Source: Salipiger profundus (GTDB taxonomy: Bacteria > Pseudomonadota > Alphaproteobacteria > Rhodobacterales > Rhodobacteraceae). Taken from it: 64,000 nucleotides of DNA. The number at the start of each line of letters is the position of its first letter. The stretch's first letter is position 1. The stretch covers positions 4,233,501 to 4,297,500 of the forward strand of contig NZ_CP014796.1 of NCBI RefSeq assembly GCF_001969385.1. The letters run 5' to 3'. Shown here one piece after another: positions 17,174 through 24,595 of this stretch. The notes beneath the pieces were generated by a model that was not told the DNA's origin, made no database searches, and saw only the letters and a list, made by a program, of their open reading frames with translations. The position numbers were made by a program, and so were the translations under genes.

Positions 17174-18540
17174 CCGCTCGCTGGCCCGATCCCGATCGCA
17201 CGATCATTGACCACCATCTCACCGGCCTTGGTCTGCGCAGCATGAAAAGTCGAACCTGCTACCGGCAGGTCTTGCACGGCTTCCAGGACGTCGCCGAGCA
17301 TCACAGCGAACTTGGTCAGGATGTGCTGGTCGCGTGGCTGCGGGTATCGGCTGAATGCTGGGCAGCGACTACGCTGCTGCACCGCACCCGCATCGTTGAC
17401 AGGTTCCTCGATCACCTTCTGATTACCGAGGCGATCGAGCGCAATCCCGTCACCACCCTGCGCGAAGCATGCAGTATCAAGCAGTGCATGCCAGTCTGGC
17501 GCGCTCTGGCATCGCACGATCCGGAAAAGGCCCTTGCCGAGTTGCGTCGGCCCCGGCCGTTCGGCAGCGTGCTGGGAGAGGTTTTGGCTGAGCACGTCGC
17601 GCTGATGCGGAACCGGGGGTACAAATACACTTCGCAGTCTGCCCGGTTGTTGAGATTTGACCAGTTCCTGCAGCTGAACCCGGCGCTCCAGGAGCAGCCG
17701 GTCGGGGTGATGCTCACACACTGGGCGGCGGCGAAATCCACGCGCAATCACGCCGTCGAATGTGAAAATCTCAGGCGCACCCTGACGAAAATCTTCCGTC
17801 ACCGGGACCCATCGATCCCATCACGCAGGCCGGACCCGCGACCGCAGAAGGACGTGGTCAAGCAATGGCGCAAGCCCCACATCTACTCGCCTGCCGATAT
17901 ACGACGGATGCTCGACGTCGCTCGTTCCTTCCCCTCACCACGGTCACCACTTCGCCCGCTGACGATCTACACCATGCTGGTGCTGGCCTATTGTGCAGGC
18001 TTGCGGCGGGGCGAGCTTGCCCGTCTCGATCTTGGCGACATCAATCTCCAGAGCGGTACGATCACGGTTCGCCAAACGAAGTTCTTCAAAACCAGGATCC
18101 TGCCGCTGCCCGCCAGCGTGGTGGTCGAGCTTCGAGCCTATATCAAAGCCCGGCGCCGTGCCGGCGCATCGCAGGATCCATGTGCCGGTCTGTTCTGGCA
18201 CGAGCAGGGCCGCACCCGCCGCTACACGCCGGAAATGATCACCTGGCTGCTCACTAACGTCACACGGCGCGCCGGGTTCAAGCCACTGCAAGGGCGAACC
18301 GGGCCGCGCGTTCACGATCTGCGCCACTCGATGGTCGTGAACCGCATCTTGGAATGGTACAAAGCGGGCATCAATCCGCAGGACCGGCTGCCGTTCCTCG
18401 CGACTTACCTCGGGCATCGGGATATCAATTCCACCCTGGTCTACATCACCGTCACGCAGGATCTTCTGCATCACGCCAGCGAACGGTTCAGAGCCGTGGG
18501 AGCACCATGCCTCGACCTTGGGCAGGGGGTGAGGTCATGA
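17170..18540 (+). CDS. ritB: RIT tyrosine recombinase B
   Basis: The second recombinase, 456 residues, the longest of the trio. The catalytic domain has Arg in AYCAGLRRGELARLDLGDI, HDLRHSMVVNRILEW, GHRDINSTLVY and the following tyrosine. The stretch between the HxxR box and the GH box is longer than in phage integrases (WYKAGINPQDRLPFLATYL), as in other RitB-type proteins. It overlaps both ritA and ritC by 4 nt, indicating translational coupling. Confidence 0.9.
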   Translation: MTARWPDPDRTIIDHHLTGLGLRSMKSRTCYRQVLHGFQDVAEHHSELGQDVLVAWLRVSAECWAATTLLHRTRIVDRFLDHLLITEAIERNPVTTLREACSIKQCMPVWRALASHDPEKALAELRRPRPFGSVLGEVLAEHVALMRNRGYKYTSQSARLLRFDQFLQLNPALQEQPVGVMLTHWAAAKSTRNHAVECENLRRTLTKIFRHRDPSIPSRRPDPRPQKDVVKQWRKPHIYSPADIRRMLDVARSFPSPRSPLRPLTIYTMLVLAYCAGLRRGELARLDLGDINLQSGTITVRQTKFFKTRILPLPASVVVELRAYIKARRRAGASQDPCAGLFWHEQGRTRRYTPEMITWLLTNVTRRAGFKPLQGRTGPRVHDLRHSMVVNRILEWYKAGINPQDRLPFLATYLGHRDINSTLVYITVTQDLLHHASERFRAVGAPCLDLGQGVRS

Positions 18541-19541
18541 ACAAGGCGAACCCGTTCCCGAACCTGATGCGCGCGTTCTTCTATGAGTGGCTTGTTGAGC
18601 AGCGGAACGCCTCCGTCCATACGGTCCGATCCTACCGCGACACCTGGCGGCTGTTCCTGCGGTTCACTGCGCAGCGCACCAAAAAGACGGTTGCGATGAT
18701 CACGCTGGCCGATCTGACTGCCCGCGACGTTGCTGCGTTCCTGAGGCACACTGAACAGGAGCGCGGCGGCACAATCGGCACGCGCAACTGCCGGCTTGCC
18801 GCGATCCGCAGCTTCTTCAACTTCGTGGCGACCAGAGATCCAGCATCGGTCGCTCAATGCGCGGAAATCCTCAACATCCCGGTCAAGCGAGCACCGGTAT
18901 CGGAACCCTGTTATCTGGAACCGGCGGAAGTGGCAGCGATCCTTGCCCAGCCAGACCGCTCGACCCTCGAAGGCATGCGCGATCACACGCTGCTCTCGTT
19001 CCTTTACAACAGCGGCGCACGAATACAGGAAGCGCTCGACCTGTGCCCCGATATGATCCGGTTCGAGAGCCCAAGTTGCGTGCGGCTGACAGGCAAGGGC
19101 CGCAAGGAACGCATCTGTCCGCTCTGGCCAGAAACCGTGCTGCTGTTGAAAACGCTATTGGAACGAAAACCGCGAGCACCGGACCAGCGGCTGTTCGTGA
19201 ACCGCTATGGTGAGCCGCTCAGTGCCTCGGGCGTCCGGTTCAAGCTTGCGGGCTATGTGAAAGCGGCGGCCGGAACCGAGCCATTGCTGCACACCAAACA
19301 TGTGACGCCGCACAGCTTCCGCCACGCCACCGCCGTGCATCTTGTCTCGGCCGGTGTCGACGTCACGGTCATCCGCAGCTGGCTTGGCCACGTGAGCCTC
19401 GACACCACCAACCATTACGCGAAGGCGAACCTGGAAACGAAACGAAAGGCACTGGACCAAGTCAGCCTGCCGGCAACGACAGTTCAACCGCCGTCATGGA
19501 AACGGGATGCGAGCCTGCTCGCCTGGCTCGACACGCTCTGA
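18537..19541 (+). CDS. ritC: RIT tyrosine recombinase C
   Basis: The third recombinase, 334 residues, XerC/D-like in size. The N-terminal core-binding domain (FFYEWLVEQRNASVHTVRSY) is followed by a catalytic domain with Arg in YNSGARIQEALDL, HSFRHATAVHLV, GHVSLDTTNHY and the nucleophile tyrosine in that last run. Its ATG overlaps the ritB stop. It ends 60 nt before the right inverted repeat. Confidence 0.9.
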   Translation: MNKANPFPNLMRAFFYEWLVEQRNASVHTVRSYRDTWRLFLRFTAQRTKKTVAMITLADLTARDVAAFLRHTEQERGGTIGTRNCRLAAIRSFFNFVATRDPASVAQCAEILNIPVKRAPVSEPCYLEPAEVAAILAQPDRSTLEGMRDHTLLSFLYNSGARIQEALDLCPDMIRFESPSCVRLTGKGRKERICPLWPETVLLLKTLLERKPRAPDQRLFVNRYGEPLSASGVRFKLAGYVKAAAGTEPLLHTKHVTPHSFRHATAVHLVSAGVDVTVIRSWLGHVSLDTTNHYAKANLETKRKALDQVSLPATTVQPPSWKRDASLLAWLDTL

Positions 19542-19600
19542 AATAATGCGGAGGAATGTGGGCGAAAACGCCGGCAACCAGCAAGTCTGCGCAGGTTCCT

Positions 19601-19631
19601 CCGCATTACGGCCACCTGATGATAAGTGAAG
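19601..19631 (-). repeat. RIT inverted repeat, right
   Basis: The perfect 31-bp complement of 15795-15825. Its last bases (GTGAAG) coincide with the IS110 target sequence at the junction. Confidence 0.9.
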
Positions 19632-20402
19632 CGGCAAAAGAACGATGCGAATGATGCCGAAGCCATCGCTGAAGCAGCGTCCCGACCGACCATGCGCTTT
19701 GTGACGACCAAGACAACCGAGCAACAAGGTCAGTCGATGGTACTCAAGACCCGCGATCTTTTGACAGGGCAACGTACCCAGGCGATCAACGCATTGCGAG
19801 GGCATCTGGCTGAACATGGGATTGTCGCGCCGAAAGGCCCTCAGCATCTGCCTCGGTTGGAAAAGGCTGTGGCTGAGAATGGAGAACGATTGCCGCCCGA
19901 AGTCACCGGCCTTTGCCAAATATTCTTCGATCTCATCGCCGGGCTAAGCGCGCGCATTGACGCGCTGACCCGGCAACTTCGACAGATTGCCCGACAGGAC
20001 GATGTGGCGCGCAGGTTGATGACCATGCCGGGGATCGGCCCGGTGACGGCGGTATCGATTGCCGTGCTGGCGGCACCGCCAGAGATGTTCAGCAAGGGGC
20101 GCGACTTCGCAGCCTGGATCGGGCTGGCACCACGCCAGCATTCTACGGGCGGTAAAACAAGGCTGGGCAAGATATCAAAAATGGGTCAGCGCGACCTGCG
20201 GCGTTTGCTGATCATCGGTGCAATGTCCGCGATCCAAGCCGCGCAAAAACGCGGCGGCGCGCCAGATGGGTCGTGGCTGGCCCGTATGTTGGCTCGCAAA
20301 CCTAAAATGCTGGTTGCAGTTGCGCTGGCAAACAAGATGGCGCGGATGGCCTGGGCGATCATGGCTCATGGCGGCGTCTACGAGACCCCTGCCAACGCCT
20401 GA
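19631..20402 (+). pseudogene. IS110 transposase, C-terminal part
   Basis: The remaining ~257 residues of the DEDD transposase, starting KRQKNDANDAEAIAEA, with an intact C-terminal Transposase_20 domain (RRLMTMPGIGPVTAVSI, then GRDFAAWIGLAPRQHSTGGKTRLGKISKMG). It ends ...YETPANA. The frame itself carries no lesion; the gene is inactive only because the RIT element separates it from its N-terminus. Confidence 0.9.
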
Positions 20403-20659
20403 GCGCGAAGGCAGGCTGGGGTGCGGTGGTTCTGAATGGAGGTCATGGCAAAGCGTCGACGAGATCAGGAATGGGAAAACCAGTAATGTCCCGAGTAGCT
20501 TGTACTACGGCCTCTCGTTTTGGACCTGTTCCTCGAACTCACCATGAGGGCCCGCGGCATTGAAGGTCGCAACCAGAGGCCGGATACACGAAGGAACTCG
20601 ACCGCAATGCTGTTGCCAAAGTCAAAAAATCGCTTGCAGCCCCGGGGGCGTCCATACAC

Positions 20660-20970
20660 GGGACATTCCGGTGCTGCACTGGCATGGCGAGGGCTTCGAA
20701 CTGCCTGCCGGAGCCGAGCGCCTCGCCGCGACCCCCGCCTGCGAAGCGCAGGGCTTCGGACGGGGCCGCAATATTCTCGGCCTGCAATTCCATCCCGAGG
20801 CCGGGATGCTGCCGGATTTCGAACGCTGGCTGATCGGCCATAGCGCCGAACTGGCGCAAGCGGGGATTGCCCCCGAGGCCCTCCGGCAGGATGCCAGGGC
20901 ACATGGCCCGGCCCTGCGGGCCGCCGGTCAGGCCATGCTAAAACATTGGCTGCGGGAGTTGGAGGAATGA
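20660..20970 (+). pseudogene. Class I glutamine amidotransferase, 3' part
   Basis: The C-terminal ~103 residues of the gene split at 15445: PVLHWHGEGFELPAGAERLA, GRNILGLQFHPE with the catalytic His and Glu, then a helical tail. No start codon or ribosome binding site of its own is evident. Its stop overlaps the MOSC gene start (ATGA), so the original operon order is preserved on this side of the insertion. Confidence 0.9.
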
Positions 20971-21647
20971 GGCCCGTGACACTCCTGACAGGTCGCGCCG
21001 CTCCCCTGCCCGGAAGCGCCACGCTGAGTGGGATTGTCAAGACGCCGGTCCCCCACCCGCTGACGCTTGGCCCCGAGGGGTTCGCAGGCGACGAACAGGC
21101 GGACCGGCGGGTGCATGGCGGCATCGAGAAGGCCGTACATCATTATCCGCTCGATCATTACAGCGACTGGCGCGCGGAACTCGGTGACCTTCAGGCGCTG
21201 ACCGCTCCCGGCGGGTTCGGCGAGAATATCTCGACCGCCGGGCTCACCGAAGAGGAGGTCGCCGTCGGCGATACATTTCGGCTGGGCGGCGCGCTGATCC
21301 AGGTCTCGCAGGGGCGCCAGCCCTGCTGGAAGCTCAACCACCGCTTCGGCGTGGCCGACATGGCGCGACGCGTGCAGCAGACGGGACGCACTGGATGGTA
21401 TTATCGGGTGCTCCAGACCGGCACAGTCGCGCCCGGCGACCGGCTGGAGCTGATCGGCCGTCTGGCCCCGGACTGGACTTTGCGACGGCTCTGGCACGCT
21501 CTCTATGTGGACCGGATGAACCTGGTTGAACTTGAAGGCATCGCCGCGCTCGATGTCCTGGCTGAGGGCTGGCGCAAATATGCGGTCCGGCGGTTGGAAA
21601 GCCACCGGGTCGAGGACTGGAGCGCAAGACTGGACGGCACCGCATGA
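20967..21647 (+). CDS. MOSC domain protein, YiiM-like
   Basis: A 226-residue protein with a MOSC (molybdenum cofactor sulfurase C-terminal) domain. The typical elements are ADRRVHGGIEKAVHHYP and GGFGENIS, with the conserved cysteine in QGRQPCWKLNHRFG. YiiM-like MOSC proteins bind molybdenum cofactor and carry out reductive detoxification, for example of N-hydroxylated bases. It is coupled by ATGA overlaps to the broken amidotransferase upstream and to pdxY downstream. Its transcription now depends on read-through from, or a promoter in, the inserted elements. Confidence 0.88.
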   Translation: MRPVTLLTGRAAPLPGSATLSGIVKTPVPHPLTLGPEGFAGDEQADRRVHGGIEKAVHHYPLDHYSDWRAELGDLQALTAPGGFGENISTAGLTEEEVAVGDTFRLGGALIQVSQGRQPCWKLNHRFGVADMARRVQQTGRTGWYYRVLQTGTVAPGDRLELIGRLAPDWTLRRLWHALYVDRMNLVELEGIAALDVLAEGWRKYAVRRLESHRVEDWSARLDGTA

Positions 21648-22492
21648 AACGCCCCCCTTTCCTCATTTCGATCCAAAGCCAGGTAGTCTTAGGCCATGTC
21701 GGCAATTCCGCGGCGCTCTTCCCGATGCAGGCGGCAGGCCTCGAGGTGGCGGCGATCCCCACGGTGGTCTTCTCGAACACACCCGACTACCCGACCCTGC
21801 GCGGCCGCACCCTGCCGCCCGAGTTCTTTTCCGACCTGCTGCAAGGCGCGCGCGAACGCGGCCTGCCCGAGCGGGCGGATTATATCCTTACCGGTTATAT
21901 CGGCTCGCTCGACGTGGCCGAGATGGTGGCGGATTTCGTGGCCGAGGCGAAGGCCGCGAACCCGCGCCTGCGCTACATCTGCGACCCGGTGATGGGCGAC
22001 ACCGGTCCCGGACTCTATGTACCCGAAGCCATCGCCGGCGTAATGCGCGACCGGCTGCTGCCGATGGCCGACATCGCCACGCCGAACCCATTCGAACTCG
22101 CCTGGCTCACCGGGCAGCAGATCCACACGTTGGCCGATCTTCAGGCGGCGCGCGAGGCGCTGCACATCGCGCCAGAAGCGCATCTGATCGCCACCGGCTG
22201 CATACTCGACGACACCGGCCCCGGGCGACTCGAGACGGTGCTCCTGGGCCCCGAAGGTCTCAGCCGCCACCCGACCAAGCGCCTGCCGATCGCCCTGCCC
22301 GGCACCGGCGATCTCTTCGCCGGGCTTGTGGTCGCGGGCATCGGGCGGGGCCTTGCCCTGCCCCGCGCCATCGAGACCGCCCAGACCCTAACCGCCCGCG
22401 CCCTCAGCCACGCCGAGGCGCTTGGTGCGGGCGAGGTGGTGCTAAGCGAGCCGGAATTTCGTCGCGCGCTGCTTTCGCTTGGGTCCGGCTGA
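21644..22492 (+). CDS. pdxY: Pyridoxal kinase, PdxY/PdxK type
   Basis: A 282-residue ribokinase-fold enzyme that phosphorylates pyridoxal to PLP. Visible features are ISIQSQVVLGHVGNSAA at the N-terminus, the DPVMGDTGPGLY substrate loop, TPNPFELAWLTG, and the anion-hole/catalytic motif PGTGDLFAGLVVAG with the catalytic Asp. It is the last gene of the operon divergent from the MocR regulator, which supports B6-linked control. Because the operon's first gene is interrupted by 5.2 kb of mobile DNA, expression may be altered. Confidence 0.93.
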   Translation: MKRPPFLISIQSQVVLGHVGNSAALFPMQAAGLEVAAIPTVVFSNTPDYPTLRGRTLPPEFFSDLLQGARERGLPERADYILTGYIGSLDVAEMVADFVAEAKAANPRLRYICDPVMGDTGPGLYVPEAIAGVMRDRLLPMADIATPNPFELAWLTGQQIHTLADLQAAREALHIAPEAHLIATGCILDDTGPGRLETVLLGPEGLSRHPTKRLPIALPGTGDLFAGLVVAGIGRGLALPRAIETAQTLTARALSHAEALGAGEVVLSEPEFRRALLSLGSG

Positions 22493-22933
22493 GGCCGGGT
22501 GACGCGGACATCATCGCCTGATCAGGCCTGCACATAGAGTGACCTGACCTGCCCCGTTCAGGGTGGGAACGGTCTGCCAAAATCCGTATGAAACCCGGTG
22601 GGAACTTATTCAGGGCAAGGAGGATTCTGCACGCTTGAATATCTACGCCTCCGGCCCATAGCCGACCTTGAGAACGGCTTTAAATTCTGTGGTCACAGCC
22701 CACATTGCCGCCGTTCGCGTGGCAAAGCGATTTCTCGCCCACGCCAAGCATTGACGCTGGCTATACGAGGCAATTTCTCGACTATCTCGAGCTGATCTCA
22801 GCGGAAAGGGCGCGATTGTCTACATGACCTCAGACGAGTTCCACTGGGTGCACCGCCGCTCCTCGGGAGCTGAAGATCTTGTTGTCGTTTGGCGGCCTGA
22901 TCACGAAGACGGACTCAAGGCTCATCGAATGGG
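22493..22933. other. Intergenic with a possible gene remnant
   Basis: 440 bases between pdxY and the helicase gene. In the plus strand an open frame of ~60 codons (22755-22937) ends ...YMTSDEFHWVHRRSSGAED and VVVWRPDHEDGLKAHRMG. It has a protein-like composition but no recognisable family and no good start (ATG 22824 would give 37 residues). It may be the end of a decayed gene. The rest shows nothing. Confidence 0.4.
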
Positions 22934-24595
22934 TTAGGCGTACACCTCCGCATAACCGACAAACTCCTGTTGAGGCGAACGCTCCGTGCTCCAGCGCCTG
23001 GCCCCGTCCGGTCGATCCCGGTGCTCGCAGATCGTAAGTGCCAGCCGCTGCTTGGCGCGGGAGATGCCGACAAAGAAGGCCGGTCGTTCCTCGGAGATCT
23101 TCCCCCAGAACGTCTCTTCCTCGACGCCCATCATGATGACGGTGTGAAACTCCAGCCCCTTGCTCTTGTGAATCGACATGATCCTGACGGAGCGATCGGC
23201 CGAGAATGCCGTCAGCGCCGAGCCGACGTCCGTTCCATCCTGCGTCAACTGAGATATGCGGGTCACCGTATCCTCGATCAAATCATCAAGCCTGTTGCCC
23301 TGAGCATAGTCTGCGGAGAGGGCGACCACAGCGTCCCTGCCAACCAGTTCGATCAGCGCCGCCACCAGCGCTGCGAGCGCATCGCGATCAGCATATTCGA
23401 TCTTTCTCGCCGCCGCTCTTGCCCGTACGTCCGCGACGAACCGGTCCCATCGAGAGCGGGCTCGATATTCCTGTTCTTCATCGAGACCTTCATTGTAGAC
23501 GATGGCTTCAAGCAGCCGGCGAAAAGCTTCCGGTTGCGCGCCTCCCCAGACCACGAGAAGAAAATCGGTGAGCAGACGAACAACCGGTTCGGAGGCGAAG
23601 TCCTGCGTCTGGTCTTCGTCGCGAAACGGAACCTTCCGGTCCCGCAACGCGGCTCGCAACTCCTGACAATAGAAGTTCTGCTGCTTGCTCACCAGCACCG
23701 CGATGTCGGAAGGGTCCAGGCCGTCATTCTCGATCCATCCCTTGATCGTGTTGGCTAGATGTGAGGCCTCCTCACTGGCGTTCTTGAAGTGATGGATCTC
23801 GATCTCACCATCGTCACCCTGCAGTTCATCGTCATCAAGCGCAGCAGGCGCGTCCATGACCCGCACCATCGCGTTCTGCATTCGGCGAAGTCGCGGCGCA
23901 GAGCGGAAGTTCTGATAGAGGTTCAGCGCTTCCGCGTTGAAATCCGCGGCATAGGTCTTGAAGATTCCTTCGAGCGCCCCCGCCCAGCCCATGATCCGCT
24001 GCTTGGTGTCGCCGACGGCAACGAGCTGCGCGCCTGTGTCGAGGAAGCAGGCTTTGATCAGCGCGTACTGCTCCTTCGTGCAGTCCTGGAACTCGTCCAG
24101 AAATACGTGACTATAGGTCTGTCTTATGGCGTTCCTGGCGATGGCGCTGGTCTCGAGGATGGTAACTGCCAATGGCACCATGTCCTGAAAGGTGATGGAC
24201 TGTCCCTGGACCCGTGCCGGCCCTACACTGTAGTCCGCATCAAGGGCATCGCGCCCGGTGAGCGCCAGCCGAAAGCGGTCAATGATGCGCTTGCCGAACG
24301 CGTGAAAAGTGTGGCTGTCGAGCCGCGCGGCCAGCTCGGGGCCGCAGCGCTTGCGGACGCGTGCCTTCAGATTCTGGCTCGCATCGACCTTGAACGAAAT
24401 GGCGAGGATGCGCTTGGGGTAGCGGCACGTGCCGGTGCGGAGAAGAAAGTCCGCCCGCTGCGCCAGCATTTCGGTCTTGCCCGCTCCTGGCCCTGCGGTC
24501 AGCGTCAGGTTTCTCTCGGTCTCTGTTGCCGCCAGGAGGGCATTCGGCTCGAGCTTGAGGTTGTCCGACGGAACCCAGCGATCAACGCGCATCAT
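22934..24595 (-). CDS. gajB: UvrD-like helicase of a Gabija-type defence pair (GajB-like)
   Basis: A 553-residue superfamily 1A helicase. Motifs in order: Walker A TAGPGAGKTEMLAQRADFLL, Walker B FLDEFQDCTKEQY, motif III VAVGDTKQRIMGWAGA, motif IV NFRSAPRLR, motif V SIHKSKGLEFHTVIM and motif VI VGISRAKQRL. The protein is shorter than UvrD/PcrA, as GajB proteins are. Its ATG overlaps the stop of the OLD-type gene (ATGA), the gajA-gajB order. In Gabija the GajB helicase works with the GajA nuclease in antiphage defence. The exact subtype is inferred. Confidence 0.85.
   Translation of the reverse strand: MMRVDRWVPSDNLKLEPNALLAATETERNLTLTAGPGAGKTEMLAQRADFLLRTGTCRYPKRILAISFKVDASQNLKARVRKRCGPELAARLDSHTFHAFGKRIIDRFRLALTGRDALDADYSVGPARVQGQSITFQDMVPLAVTILETSAIARNAIRQTYSHVFLDEFQDCTKEQYALIKACFLDTGAQLVAVGDTKQRIMGWAGALEGIFKTYAADFNAEALNLYQNFRSAPRLRRMQNAMVRVMDAPAALDDDELQGDDGEIEIHHFKNASEEASHLANTIKGWIENDGLDPSDIAVLVSKQQNFYCQELRAALRDRKVPFRDEDQTQDFASEPVVRLLTDFLLVVWGGAQPEAFRRLLEAIVYNEGLDEEQEYRARSRWDRFVADVRARAAARKIEYADRDALAALVAALIELVGRDAVVALSADYAQGNRLDDLIEDTVTRISQLTQDGTDVGSALTAFSADRSVRIMSIHKSKGLEFHTVIMMGVEEETFWGKISEERPAFFVGISRAKQRLALTICEHRDRPDGARRWSTERSPQQEFVGYAEVYA

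Larger units (their letters stand above)
15775..19630 (+). mobile_element. Recombinase-in-trio (RIT) element inserted in the IS110 transposase
   Basis: About 3.86 kb holding three tandem tyrosine recombinase genes joined by 4-nt overlaps, flanked by 31-bp perfect inverted repeats (15795-15825 and 19601-19631). Further subterminal copies of the core TAATGCGG lie inside each end (15818-15825 and 15888-15895 on the left; 19544-19551 on the right). The host sequence GTGAAG is present at both junctions (15769-15774 and 19626-19631). The organisation is that known for RIT elements, and all three recombinases look intact. Confidence 0.88.
15446..20659. mobile_element. IS110 family (IS1111 type) element, itself split by a RIT element
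   Basis: The element inserted in the amidotransferase gene. Its two ends carry near-perfect inverted repeats: GGTGTGGACGCCCCC (15446-15460) and GGGGGCGTCCATACAC (20644-20659). Inverted repeats of this size point to the IS1111 subgroup of IS110. The single DEDD transposase gene is split into 15520-15774 and 19631-20402 by the recombinase-trio element. Without that insertion the IS would be about 1.36 kb, a normal length. The segment 20403-20643 is its non-coding right end. Confidence 0.85.
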
